The position numbers were made by a program, and so were the translations under genes. The notes below the pieces were generated by a model. The model was not told where the DNA came from and did not search any database. It was given only the letters and a program-made list of their open reading frames with translations. This document shows, piece after piece, positions 1 to 8,981 of a stretch of DNA of 64,000 nt (the first letter of the stretch is position 1; every line of letters starts with the position of its first letter). The DNA comes from SXXH01 sp041165735 (lineage in GTDB: Bacteria > Planctomycetota > UBA1135 > GCA-002686595), in NCBI GenBank assembly GCA_046341775.1, contig JBKDQQ010000178.1:1-64000 (forward strand). The letters are read 5' to 3'.

Positions 1-435
1 CGACAGGTAGCTGATCTTCGTGGTCATGCGGAACTGCTCCTGCGTGGCGGCCGCCTCCATGGCGTTGACCATCTCGCCGAAGCCGGCGTGGCGCATGCGC
101 AGCGCGGCGCCGACGAGGTTCGAGAGGTAGCCCTTCTCCTCTTCGCACATCTCGAGGGCCGTGTCGTAGTTGCCTTCGGCGATGAGCGCCTCGAGGTCGT
201 TGGCGAGGGCCGAGGGCGCCATCTTCTCCTTGCGCACGTTGACGAAGTGCTCGATGAGGAGCGCCGTGCCCGTCATCGAGGTGATGACCATCATGTAGCC
301 GACGGGGCCGGTCGTCTGGAACAGCTCGAGCCACGTCTTCTTCGGGGCGCCGCCGTCGGAGGCCAGCGCGACGCCGGACACGAGCAGCACGGCGACGAAG
401 GCCGTGGCGAGGTACTTCTTCAGGGTCTGGTTCAT
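1..435 (-). CDS. ExbB/TolQ/MotA-family proton channel (3' end outside window)
   Basis: The visible 145 residues begin MNQTLKKYLATAFVAVLL, a cleavable signal peptide ending near ALAS. A charged spacer follows, then a membrane helix (about residues 43-65, TGPVGYMMVITSMTGTALL) and the cytoplasmic stretch EKGYLSNLVGAALRMRHAGF, typical of ExbB/TolQ. ExbB and TolQ form the pentameric proton-conducting stator that energises outer-membrane or envelope work through an ExbD/TolR partner, which is expected just beyond the left edge. The N-terminal signal peptide is an addition relative to E. coli ExbB. It is last in view of a minus-strand run: cyclase-like protein, TPR protein, TPR protein, this gene. 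The start is the ATG at 435. A run of 12 C residues (coding strand) lies about 21 nt upstream. The family call is firm; the cargo or partner is unknown. Confidence 0.85.
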   Translation of the reverse strand, partial: MNQTLKKYLATAFVAVLLVSGVALASDGGAPKKTWLELFQTTGPVGYMMVITSMTGTALLIEHFVNVRKEKMAPSALANDLEALIAEGNYDTALEMCEEEKGYLSNLVGAALRMRHAGFGEMVNAMEAAATQEQFRMTTKISYLS

Positions 436-456
436 CGGGGAATCTTCTCGTTGTCT

Positions 457-468
457 GGGGGGGGGGGG
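457..468. repeat. 12-bp poly-G tract upstream of the exbB-like gene
   Basis: Twelve consecutive G on the plus strand (C on the coding strand of the flanking genes). The tract lies in the 131-bp gap between the TPR gene and the exbB-like gene, just 5' of the presumed ribosome-binding region. Such mononucleotide tracts can change length by slipped-strand mispairing and are also error-prone in sequencing. No function is demonstrated. Confidence 0.8.
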
Positions 469-566
469 CCGGCTGGATCCCGGCCGGTTCTGCCTTTGCT
501 CAGTCGTTCCCGCGCGGAGTCCGCTCCGCGCGGGCGATCAGTCGTCGCTCCTTCGCGCCCGGCCCG

Positions 567-1655
567 TCACAGGCCTTGCAGGAAGGAGGAGTTCGGGTAG
601 CGGCTGCGCAGCATGGCGGCGTGCTGGTCGGCGCGTTCCTTGTTGTAGCGCTTGCCCTCGGCCTTGCTGTCGATCTGCGACAGGAAGCGGAAGCACTGCG
701 AAGCGCCGGCGATGGCGCGCTCGTGTTCGAGGGTCGAGTCGCCCGGCAGCGGGGGATACTGCACCACGCCGCGCAGGTAGCAATACAGCGCGTCGGTGAT
801 CTTCTCCGCGTCGCCCTTGCCCTTCTTGCCTTCCTCGAGCATCAGCTCGCCGAGGCCGTTCCAGGCGCCGGCGAGGATCGCGTTGGCCGCGTCCTCGCGC
901 GCCAGGGCGCGGAAGATGCCTTCGGCCTTGACCTTGTCGCCCGTGGCGGCGGTGCAGCGGGCCTCGCCGAGCTTGCCGAGCTGCACGATGCGCGCATCGA
1001 GCCCGGTGGCGGAGGCGGCGACCCCGTAGGCGGCGCGCGCCTTGGAGTAGTCCTTCTGCTCCTCGAACACCCGGCCCTTCAGGACCTGCACGGCCTTGTC
1101 GAAGCTGGCGTCGACTCCGGCGGCGGAAGCGTCGCTGCCGAGCTTGTCGAGGGCCTTGCTCGCGTTGGCGAGGTCCTTCTTGGCGGCGTGGATGGCGACG
1201 ATGCCTTCGCCGACGTCCATCAGCCAGCGCGACTTGCCGAACTCCTTCGTGAGCGACTCGAGCGTGGCGAGCGCCTCGTCGTTCTTGCCGAGCATCATCT
1301 GCGCGCGCGCCGTGTAGTACATGGCGTTCTGGCGCAGCACGGGCTTCTTGGCGTCCTTGGCGAGGGGCGCGAAGGAGGAGATCGCCTCGTCGAAGCGGCC
1401 GCCGTCGAAGGCCTCCTTGGCCGCCACGTACTCCTCGGCGCCGTCGTAGGTGACCCCGTTGGCGGCGATGTCGCTCCAAGGGATCAACTTGTCGTCGCCC
1501 TTCGAGGGGTCGAAGAGCACCCCGGCGAAGTCCTCGGACTTCACCTTGCCGGACTCGGTCTTGCCGTCCTTCAGGGTGATGGTGTCGGCGCGCGCGCCGG
1601 AGAGGAGCGCGACGCACAGGAAGGCGGTCGTCGAAAGCGTCAGCTTGAGCTGCAT
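567..1655 (-). CDS. Exported TPR-like protein of the ExbB operon
   Basis: A 362-residue protein starting at the ATG at 1655 (MQLKLTLSTTAFLCVALLSGARADTI), a clear signal peptide with cleavage after ARA. A short region resembling a planctomycete SHD1-type or beta-rich segment (TITLKDGKTESGKVKSEDF) comes next. The remainder is alpha-helical with several degenerate tetratricopeptide repeats (for example YYTARAQMMLGKNDEALATL and FEEQKDYSKARAAYGVAA). TPR arrays bind other proteins, so a periplasmic scaffold role is likely. It lies 74 bp downstream of a much larger TPR gene and 131 bp upstream of the exbB-like gene, so it is probably cotranscribed with both. No catalytic motif is visible. Confidence 0.75.
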   Translation of the reverse strand: MQLKLTLSTTAFLCVALLSGARADTITLKDGKTESGKVKSEDFAGVLFDPSKGDDKLIPWSDIAANGVTYDGAEEYVAAKEAFDGGRFDEAISSFAPLAKDAKKPVLRQNAMYYTARAQMMLGKNDEALATLESLTKEFGKSRWLMDVGEGIVAIHAAKKDLANASKALDKLGSDASAAGVDASFDKAVQVLKGRVFEEQKDYSKARAAYGVAASATGLDARIVQLGKLGEARCTAATGDKVKAEGIFRALAREDAANAILAGAWNGLGELMLEEGKKGKGDAEKITDALYCYLRGVVQYPPLPGDSTLEHERAIAGASQCFRFLSQIDSKAEGKRYNKERADQHAAMLRSRYPNSSFLQGL

Positions 1656-1729
1656 GGGAGTGGTGGGGGAGTGTCGGTGTGCGGGGGCGGGGCTGGTCGG
1701 GAGTGCGCGCACGCGATGGCGCGCGCGGG

Positions 1730-4618
1730 CTACTTCGATTCGAGCTCCCGCTTGAGGGCGAGGAAGCGGTCCTTCAATCCGTGCTGTTCGCCGTAGCCGG
1801 TGGTCGTGCGTTCGAGGTCGTTCAACTGCACCTTGGCGTTCGTGTAGTCGCCCGAGGCCGCGAGGTTCTTGATCTGGTAGTACTTCGTGTACCACCAGTC
1901 GCGCGACGTGGCCGTCAGCTCGCGCGCCATGACCGCGAAGATGGTCGAGGCGCGGCGGAAGCCGTCCATGTCGTTGGCGGCGATGGCCGCCTCGTGCTCG
2001 GCCAGGCCCAGTTCGAGGTAGGCGAAGAACAGCTCCTGCTTCTGGCGGATGACCGCGCGCTTGAGCTGCTTCTTCTCGGCGTCGTAGGCCTGCTCGGTCT
2101 CGAACAGGTTGCCGAGGATGCCGGCCGCCTTGGCGTACTCGCCCAGGTAGCCGTAGCAGCGACCGAGCTGCACCTGCATCTGGTAGCCGGGCACGAGGCG
2201 CAAGGTGGCCTCGTAGAGCTCCGCAGCGAGCGCCCACTGCTGGGTCTCGACGTTCTTCTTCGGATCCCAGCCGACGAACGAGAGCTGGTCCTCGGGCACG
2301 GAGTTCGAATCGAGGCCGAGCGCGAACAAGCGCTTGGCGATCGGCTCGATCTCGCCCACCTTGGGGTTGTCGGACTTGAGGAAGCCGCGGCCGGCGACGG
2401 CGTAGTAGCGCGCCGCCTTCTTCTGCATCTCGTCGGCGTCGCGCGGCTTCTTCTCCTTCTCGCGGAGTTCCGCGGCGCGCGCGTCGAGCGCGCTCGCCAC
2501 GATGGCGGCGGCGGGGGCGATGGCCTTCGACTCGGGGTTGGTCTTGACCAGCGCCTCGAGCTGCAGCACGGCGTCGTCGAGCTTGCCTTGCGCGCGCAAC
2601 GCCTCGATGCGGAAGCGCCAGAAGTTGTTGATCGCCTCGCCGTTCGAGGCGTAGGCCTCGTCCGCGCCCTGCAGGAGCGGCAGCACCTCGGCCGCGCGCG
2701 CCATCTCGGGCGTCAAGTAGAGCTGCGCCAACCCGATCATGGCGCGCAGCGCCAGCGAATCGAAGCGCGCCTTGTCGTCGAGGTTCAGCGTCTTGCCGCG
2801 CTGCAGCTCGGCTTCGGCGCGCGCCTTCTTGAAGAGGTCCTCGGACGTGCCGTAGGCGAGCTTGGCCTCGGCGGGCTTGCCCGCCTTGGCGAGGTCGCGG
2901 CCGCGCAGCAAATGGCATTGCCCTCCCGCGACGGTGGCGTCGAGGTAGACCTGCGACGTCGGCGGGATCTTGGCGTATTCGGCGGCGGCTTCGGCGTACT
3001 GGCCGTCGTCCTGCATGCCTTGCGCTTCGGCCAGTTGCGCGCTGGCGGCGCGCGGGTGCGTGGCGTACTTGCTCGCCAAGGTCGAGCGGCGTTGTTCGAG
3101 GCGGTCGGTGTAGAACTTGCGCTTGCTCGACTTGTTCAGCAGGCGATAGCAATCCATCGCCTGGAACACGGCCTCGGCGCACTTGGGATCGGCGGCGTAG
3201 CGGTCCGCCGCCGCGTCGAAGGCGATCGAGGCCTCCTGCAGCGCGCCGTTCTTCTTGTGGATGGCGCCGATGAAGAGCCACGCGTCGACGCCGAGCTGCG
3301 CCTCCTTCGGGTGGCCCCGCAAGGCCGCCACGGCTTGCGCCGCGATCTCGAGCGCGCGCGCGTCGTCGCCGCGGTCCAGGTAGGTGCGCGCGATCGACAG
3401 GACCTTCTCGGCGTCCATCGAGGCGCCGCCGCCGCCGAGCATCTTGCCTTGCAGCTCGCGGCCCTTGGCGCCCCATTGGCCCTTCGGATCGAGCTCGACG
3501 AGCTTGTCCGCCGCGTCGCCGGCGGACTTGACGTCGCCCGCGGCGACATGCGCTTCGGCCAGCGCCGCCAGCGCCGCCAATCCCGAGCGCGTCTCGTACG
3601 CGCCGGGGATCGTGTCGACGAAGTCCTTCATGGTCGCCGCCGCGCCGGCGTAGTCCTTGAAGTCGCGCTGGGCGATGATCTTCTGCAGCACCGCGGCGGC
3701 GACGAGGTCGCCTTCCGATTGGCCGACCTGGAAGTAGCCCTTCGCGTCCTGCACGAACTGCTCGCGCATCCGGATCGCGTCGTCGAACGCGCCGAGAGCC
3801 TCCTGCTGGTTGCCCTTGTCCTTCTCGCACAAGCCGAGGAAGATCAGGCCTTCGTAGGCCCACAAGAGGTCCGAATAGTCGAGGCCGAAGGCGTTGAAGC
3901 CTTCGATCGCCTTGTCGATCAGCTCCGTCTTCTTGAAGTCGTCCTTCGGGAAGATCTGCGAGTGGTAGTAGAACGTGCGCGGCAGGTTGTAGAGCGTGCG
4001 GATCTTCTGCTGCTCGAGCGCCGGATCGATCTTGGCGTCTTCCTCGCCGGCGGCGTCGCCGAGCGCGAGCCAAGCGTCGTTGATCTGCTGCTCGATCGCG
4101 GAGAGCCGCTCTTGCAGCTTCTCCTCGGCCTTGGTGAAGATCTCGTGGCCTTCCTTGCGGTACTGCTCGATCTTCTGGGGATCGGTCTCCTTCTGCAGCA
4201 ACGAGGTGATCGCCTCGCCGAGCTTCTGGTACACGTCCGGCAGCGTCTGGATCGTGTCGTCGGCGGCGGTCTTGCCCTCGTAGTTGCGGGCGAAGTCCTC
4301 CTTCTCGGCGAGGACCGCGGCGAGCGCCGTCTTGCGCTTCTCCGCGTCCGTTTCGCGCAGCGCCAGATCGGTGCGGATGTCGAGCGCCAGCGCCTTGACG
4401 CCGATCTGCTCGTTGGGCTCGACCGCGCCCGAGGTCTCGATCGTCTTCAGCAGGCGCTCGGCCAGCTCGGGGTAGCCGGCGCGGTACAGCTGCGTGGCGT
4501 AGGCGGCGTCGTTCTTGCCGAGCACCGCGGCGGACTGGGCTTGCGTCGTGGCGGTGAGGCCGGCGGCGCTCGCGACGAGCATGGCCGCGATGCCACGGAG
4601 GAGATGGAAGCGTCGCAC
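1730..4618 (-). CDS. Large exported TPR-repeat protein
   Basis: About 962 residues, helical throughout and rich in tetratricopeptide-like repeats. Visible examples are LYRAGYPELAERLLKTIE near the N-terminus and QLGRCYGYLGEYAKAAGILG near the C-terminus. I chose the GTG at 4618, giving (M)RRFHLLRGIAAMLVASAAG, a good signal peptide ending TTQAQ. The ATG at 4582 is an alternative, and the open frame extends further upstream but reads as low-quality Arg/Pro sequence. The protein probably works in the periplasm as a scaffold. It sits between the cyclase-like gene and the smaller TPR gene on the same strand, with 121 bp and 74 bp gaps, consistent with one operon serving the ExbB-type motor. No enzymatic signature was found. 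Confidence 0.75.
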   Translation of the reverse strand: MRRFHLLRGIAAMLVASAAGLTATTQAQSAAVLGKNDAAYATQLYRAGYPELAERLLKTIETSGAVEPNEQIGVKALALDIRTDLALRETDAEKRKTALAAVLAEKEDFARNYEGKTAADDTIQTLPDVYQKLGEAITSLLQKETDPQKIEQYRKEGHEIFTKAEEKLQERLSAIEQQINDAWLALGDAAGEEDAKIDPALEQQKIRTLYNLPRTFYYHSQIFPKDDFKKTELIDKAIEGFNAFGLDYSDLLWAYEGLIFLGLCEKDKGNQQEALGAFDDAIRMREQFVQDAKGYFQVGQSEGDLVAAAVLQKIIAQRDFKDYAGAAATMKDFVDTIPGAYETRSGLAALAALAEAHVAAGDVKSAGDAADKLVELDPKGQWGAKGRELQGKMLGGGGASMDAEKVLSIARTYLDRGDDARALEIAAQAVAALRGHPKEAQLGVDAWLFIGAIHKKNGALQEASIAFDAAADRYAADPKCAEAVFQAMDCYRLLNKSSKRKFYTDRLEQRRSTLASKYATHPRAASAQLAEAQGMQDDGQYAEAAAEYAKIPPTSQVYLDATVAGGQCHLLRGRDLAKAGKPAEAKLAYGTSEDLFKKARAEAELQRGKTLNLDDKARFDSLALRAMIGLAQLYLTPEMARAAEVLPLLQGADEAYASNGEAINNFWRFRIEALRAQGKLDDAVLQLEALVKTNPESKAIAPAAAIVASALDARAAELREKEKKPRDADEMQKKAARYYAVAGRGFLKSDNPKVGEIEPIAKRLFALGLDSNSVPEDQLSFVGWDPKKNVETQQWALAAELYEATLRLVPGYQMQVQLGRCYGYLGEYAKAAGILGNLFETEQAYDAEKKQLKRAVIRQKQELFFAYLELGLAEHEAAIAANDMDGFRRASTIFAVMARELTATSRDWWYTKYYQIKNLAASGDYTNAKVQLNDLERTTTGYGEQHGLKDRFLALKRELESK

Positions 4619-4739
4619 GAGTTGCGGTAGGGGGCTGGGGGCTCTAGGTCGGCGCCGGCGGGCGAGGAGGCTCGTCGGCGCGCGTGGGGGGACGCGAGCC
4701 GCGCGACGCCGGATCACCGGCGTCGCGCGCGCATGTCGG

Positions 4740-6473
4740 TCAGTTGCGCTTGGCTCCGCCGAACGCGTTGTCGTAGCGGTAGTACACCTCGAGGGTCAGC
4801 ACGTTGACCGCCGTCTGGTAGATCGGGCCGCCGTAATGGCTGCCCCAGCGGTCCGGCACGATCCAACCACCGGTCTGGCACGAACGCTTGTTGGGGTCCG
4901 TTTCCGTCTTGCGGTCGTCGGTGGCGTCCTGCAGGGCGATCACCGCGTCGACCATCTTCTTGTTCCACGGACCCCAGTACTTGCCCGTCTTCTTGGGCGC
5001 GTCGGGGCCGTCGAACTGGTTGAGCGCGATCGAGGCGTAGTACCAGTAGTAGTAGTCGACCGACAGGCGGTCGCCCGTCTTCGAGTCCGGCTTGCCGGCG
5101 TCCGGCAGGTCCTTGATGATCTGGGCGGCGGCCAGCGGCAGGAACGCGTCGTTCGGGTCGTGCTCGACGAAGATGCGCACGCACATGCCGAGGGCCGACA
5201 TGACCGCCGGGTGGTAGGTGAAGTGGTCGCCGCCGCCGGTCACGGCCTGGCCGGCCTGCTTGGGATCGAGGTAGCCGACCATGCCGTTGTCGGCGGTCAC
5301 GTACTTGGCGAAGGCCATGCCGCCGGCCATCGACTCGTCGGACACGTTGAGGCCCGAGAGCTTGGCCGACTTGAGCGCCATCACGCACCAGCCCGTCACC
5401 GAGATGTCCGAGTCGAAGAGGATGGCCTTGTTCTCGGCTGCGGCGGTGCCCATGCCGATCTCGCGCTCGACGCGCTGCATCGAGTCGTAGCGCCAGCCCC
5501 ACTTGCCCTGGCCGCTGGGGTTCGGGCGCTGGGCGGCCACCACGAAGTTGATCGCCTTCTGGGCGGGCTCCTTGTAGTAGCGGTTTTGCGACAGGCCGTA
5601 GGCTTCGGTCAGGGCCATGGCCGCCAGCGACTCGTTGTACATGAACGGCTTGTCGCCGCTGGAGAACGAGCCGTCGGGGTTCTGCTTCTTGAGCAGGTAG
5701 TTGAGGCCCTTCTTGACCGAGTCGCCGACGACATGGCGCTTGGCGCGCGTCGTGTCGACGATCGTCTGCTTCGCATCGTGGCCGTAGCCTGCGCCGAGGA
5801 AGGCGAGCAACGCCAAGGCCGTCAGGCCGTCGTTGTAGTTGTCGGTGATGTGCGCCTTGGAATCGAAGCAGGGCTTGTCCGCCGTGCAGATCGACTTCAT
5901 GCGGCCGTAGGACCACGAGCCGTCGTCCGACTGGTGGCGCAGCAGCCACTTCAGGCCTTCCAGCACGGCCTTTTCGGTGCCTTCCGTCGGGCCGCCCGCG
6001 CGACCCTTCTTGGCGCCGGGGCCGAGGCGGCGTCCGCCGAAGGCCGAGGGACGCAGGCCGGCGTGGCCGACCGTGCCGACGCCGATGGCCGTGCCGCCCG
6101 TCGAGCCACCCGACAGGTTCTCGACCGAGTCGGGATCGCCGCGGTCCAGCGACAGGTCCTCGGGCACCGACTCGTTGGTCGGGATGTAGACGTCCTCCTC
6201 GAAGGAGACGATTTCGCGCTCTTCGTTCTTGGGGATCGCCTTGCGGTCGAGCTGCTCCGGCGGGATCGGCAGCTCTTCCTCCGCCTCCACCTTGCGGGTG
6301 ACGGCGACGGTGGTGGGCTCTTCTTCCTTCTTTTGCTCGTGGTTGGCGGTGTAGAAGACCGCCGCGGCCGCGATGACGATCAGGTGCAGGGCCACCGCCA
6401 TGAAGATCCACGGCGAGTTGCGCGCGAAGTTGCGCAACGCACTCACCGGGTTGAAGCCTGCCGATTCCGACAT
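4740..6473 (-). CDS. Membrane-anchored prenyltransferase/squalene-cyclase-like repeat protein
   Basis: 577 residues. A cytoplasmic N-terminus is followed by one membrane helix (about residues 20-42, SPWIFMAVALHLIVIAAAAVF), a charged/proline/glycine linker (to about 160) and a large alpha/alpha-barrel-like domain. That domain has repeat signatures of the squalene-hopene cyclase/prenyltransferase superfamily: EGLKWLLRHQSDDGSWSYG, GLNYLLKKQNPDGSFSSG, GKWGWRYD and DISVTGWCVMALKSAKLSGL. True cyclases carry a DxDTA catalytic motif that I do not see, so a binding or structural role is more likely than hopanoid synthesis. It appears to be the first gene of the operon that ends with the exbB-like gene. 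A candidate promoter lies upstream at 6660-6687. Confidence 0.8.
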   Translation of the reverse strand: MSESAGFNPVSALRNFARNSPWIFMAVALHLIVIAAAAVFYTANHEQKKEEEPTTVAVTRKVEAEEELPIPPEQLDRKAIPKNEEREIVSFEEDVYIPTNESVPEDLSLDRGDPDSVENLSGGSTGGTAIGVGTVGHAGLRPSAFGGRRLGPGAKKGRAGGPTEGTEKAVLEGLKWLLRHQSDDGSWSYGRMKSICTADKPCFDSKAHITDNYNDGLTALALLAFLGAGYGHDAKQTIVDTTRAKRHVVGDSVKKGLNYLLKKQNPDGSFSSGDKPFMYNESLAAMALTEAYGLSQNRYYKEPAQKAINFVVAAQRPNPSGQGKWGWRYDSMQRVEREIGMGTAAAENKAILFDSDISVTGWCVMALKSAKLSGLNVSDESMAGGMAFAKYVTADNGMVGYLDPKQAGQAVTGGGDHFTYHPAVMSALGMCVRIFVEHDPNDAFLPLAAAQIIKDLPDAGKPDSKTGDRLSVDYYYWYYASIALNQFDGPDAPKKTGKYWGPWNKKMVDAVIALQDATDDRKTETDPNKRSCQTGGWIVPDRWGSHYGGPIYQTAVNVLTLEVYYRYDNAFGGAKRN

Positions 6474-6659
6474 GTGTTGTGCTCCGCCTTGGTTCCGTTG
6501 GGGGTGGGGCGTGGGGGCCTGATGCGCCGCTTGGGGCTCTCTGGAAGCGAGGTCCTTGCCGGCAGGGCCTGCAGGCGGCCGGGGGATCGTGTGCGGGACG
6601 CGCCCGACACGACACCTTCTCAGCCACGCCTTCGCCGACCCTACCTCGGGGGGGGAAGG

Positions 6660-6687
6660 ATGTTACCCAATTCCTAACCTAGGACAA
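6660..6687 (-). promoter_or_regulatory. Candidate sigma-70-type promoter for the cyclase/TPR/ExbB operon
   Basis: Read on the minus strand, TTGTCC (6687-6682) and TAACAT (6665-6660) are separated by 16 nt. This lies about 190 nt upstream of the cyclase-like ORF. The sequence is AT-rich compared with the surroundings. A run of eight C residues (plus-strand G at 6648-6655) falls where transcription would start. This is inferred from consensus only. Confidence 0.35.
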
Positions 6688-6741
6688 CGGTCAAGCAACG
6701 CAGCGCTCGCGGCGGTTGTCCGGCCATGCTCCGCCGGAGCT

Positions 6742-8940
6742 CTACGGTTGCAACGCGAATTCGATGGCGACCTCGTCTCCGCGTCCGCGCGGCACCGCCA
6801 ACGCGGGTCGCCAAGGCCAGCCCGCGTCCCCCAACGCGCCCACGGCCCACAACGAACGGGCCCGCGAGTCCTCTTGCAACACGATCTCCACGACGCCTTG
6901 GAATTGGCCCGCGATCCGCAGCTCGCGCGCCGCGCCCCGCCAAACCCGCCCGTCGGCGCGCACCTCGATGGTGCCCGCCTCCTCCAAGTCCAGGCACCAC
7001 ATCACGGCGTGCTCGGGGGGCTGGAGGCTCCAGCCATGCGCACCATTGGATGCGGGGGGCCGCAATTGGGCCGCGGCGGCTGTCGCCCAAGCCGATTCTT
7101 CGGTTGAGATAGGTTGCACCGGCGGTGGAGCCCAGCCCGGAGGTGGGGGCCCACCCACATTCCAGTTTCCTACCCCGTCCACGGAAAGCGGACGCCAGTA
7201 GCGGGCATTTCCGGCCCGGGGCGTGTGCGCGTCGCGTGTGGGGACGAAAGCCGCCACCCACAAGCCCACCAGTCCCAAGCCCAAGCAGACGAGCCGCGGC
7301 GCCAACTCGAAGCGTGGGGCCGCCAACGCGCCGAGGAGCGCCCAAGGCACGGCCAAGGCGGCGGGAAGGCCTTGGCCGAAGGCCTCCGCGACGCCGAGCA
7401 GCAGAGGTGACACGAGCACCAACCCGACACATGGGAGGATCAGGGCGGCAAGGCGACCTGGTAGGAGCAAGAGCACCAAGATCCCCGCCACGGCGGGCCC
7501 GAGGAACGGCGCGGCCGCGCCGGGGGTCGCGCTGGCCAGGGCGACGGCGCATGCCGCCCAAATGCCGACCACTCCAGCCAGTTGCTCGTGCTTGCCGGTT
7601 CCGCCACGCAAGCCACCCGCGCCGCGCGAGGAGGCCCACCCTCCGGCGCGGCGCGCGAGCAGTGCTCCGGTCGCGTACGCGACGGCCCCGAGTCCCATCG
7701 TCCACGCCCACGGGCGCGCCAACCATGGCGCGCCATCTTCGTGCCCTGCGGCGAGCACGGCGACGAGCGCCGTGCAGACGAGCGCCGCCGCCACCGCGCC
7801 CGCCAAGGCGCCCGCCGCGCTGGCGAGCGCCACGCCCGCCGCCCGCCGGGCGAGGAAGGCGCACGCGACGAGCGCGCCGAGAGCCAAAGGCAGCACGCTC
7901 CATGCGGGGACGCGCACGATGTGGATCCCCAGCACGTCGCTCCACGCCATGGCGTGCGATTCGTCGGCCTCCCGCGTGGAGCGAACGGCGCCTTCCCCGC
8001 GCCAACCGGCTGCGAGCGCCAGCGCCGTCTCGCCATGGTGCTGCAAGGAGCGCGCGTCGCGGTGATCGGCGTCGTCGAGCGGCGTGTGGTATCGAGCCAG
8101 GCCGCCGATCACCGCGGCATCGAGCGCCGACCAGCCCAGCTCCGCGTACACGCTGACGTCCGTGTCGTTGGGAAGGCGGCGGAAGACCTCCACGGCGAAG
8201 GAGGTGGTGCTGGGGCGCGGCGCGCAACGCGCGAGCAGCTCCACGAGTTCGTCCTGCGGGCCGGTGGTGCGGAAGACGCGCGCGAGTCCGTTCGTGCCGC
8301 GCGCCTCGAGGTTGTGGATCAGGCCGACGCGCGCGGCCAGCGGATCGTGCGCGGCGAAGCGCGCCGCGCCCACGAGGTCGAGCTCTTCGGCATCGCTGAA
8401 GAGGAAGGCCACGTCGTGCGGCAGCCGCTCGCCCTGCTTCGCCCGCTCGACCAGCGCGCGCGCGCACTCGAAGAGCGCCGCGCAGCCCATGCCCGCGTCG
8501 CTGGCGCCCGGACCGGCGACGACCGAATCGTAGTGCGTCGACAGCACGAAGAGCGGCGCGTCGGCCGGGCCGGTGCCGCGCAGCAGCGCGACGATGTTCG
8601 CCACGGGAGCGACGATGCGCAGGCCGTCGGCGCGTTCGCGCGCGTGCAGCGCCTCGTCGCGGCGCACTTCGCGACCCAGCTCGCCGAGGCGCGCCGCGAG
8701 CGCCGCGCCCAGCGCCGCGTGCGCCGGACTGCCGATCGGGTGCGGACTCGTCGCGCCCGGCAGCGAGTCCCATGCGGCGGCCGCGCGCGTCGCGCTGAAC
8801 TCGCCGGCCGGAGCGTCCTCGCCGCGCGGCGCAGGTGGCGCCTCGCGCCACGCGACGAGCAGCAGCGTGGCGACCAAGGCCGCGGCGAGCGTCCAGCCTG
8901 CGCGCTTCGCCCGTCCGCCTCCAGCCGCCCTGCCCGCCAT
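6742..8940 (-). CDS. M28-family zinc metallopeptidase with multi-pass membrane C-terminal region
   Basis: 732 residues. An N-terminal membrane anchor (about 15-32) precedes an M28 aminopeptidase-like domain (about 55-310). The full set of likely metal ligands is present: H136 in STHYDSV, D148 in GASDAG, E185/E186 in FSDAEELDLVG, E212 in NLEARG and H285 in RYHTPLDD. The remaining 400 residues hold roughly eight hydrophobic segments and a C-terminal soluble part. This layout matches the vacuolar/ER membrane metallopeptidase branch of M28 (Pff1/ERMP1-like) more than soluble aminopeptidases. The catalytic domain most likely faces the periplasm or a membrane-bounded compartment. It is divergent from the FKBP gene (41 bp gap). 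The substrate is unknown. The start is the ATG at 8940. Confidence 0.88.
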   Translation of the reverse strand: MAGRAAGGGRAKRAGWTLAAALVATLLLVAWREAPPAPRGEDAPAGEFSATRAAAAWDSLPGATSPHPIGSPAHAALGAALAARLGELGREVRRDEALHARERADGLRIVAPVANIVALLRGTGPADAPLFVLSTHYDSVVAGPGASDAGMGCAALFECARALVERAKQGERLPHDVAFLFSDAEELDLVGAARFAAHDPLAARVGLIHNLEARGTNGLARVFRTTGPQDELVELLARCAPRPSTTSFAVEVFRRLPNDTDVSVYAELGWSALDAAVIGGLARYHTPLDDADHRDARSLQHHGETALALAAGWRGEGAVRSTREADESHAMAWSDVLGIHIVRVPAWSVLPLALGALVACAFLARRAAGVALASAAGALAGAVAAALVCTALVAVLAAGHEDGAPWLARPWAWTMGLGAVAYATGALLARRAGGWASSRGAGGLRGGTGKHEQLAGVVGIWAACAVALASATPGAAAPFLGPAVAGILVLLLLPGRLAALILPCVGLVLVSPLLLGVAEAFGQGLPAALAVPWALLGALAAPRFELAPRLVCLGLGLVGLWVAAFVPTRDAHTPRAGNARYWRPLSVDGVGNWNVGGPPPPGWAPPPVQPISTEESAWATAAAAQLRPPASNGAHGWSLQPPEHAVMWCLDLEEAGTIEVRADGRVWRGAARELRIAGQFQGVVEIVLQEDSRARSLWAVGALGDAGWPWRPALAVPRGRGDEVAIEFALQP

Positions 8941-8981
8941 GGGCTGCAGCCTAGCCTGCGGCGAGCTAGGATCCCCGCCCC

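Noticed and set aside
1679..4630. 983-codon plus-strand open frame opposite the TPR genes
   Set aside because: Antisense to TPR proteins with signal peptides; low-complexity, Leu/Val/Arg-rich translation.
4740..6473. Hopanoid-forming squalene-hopene cyclase
   Set aside because: Has the repeat fold and a membrane anchor but no DxDTA catalytic motif, and no hopanoid genes nearby.
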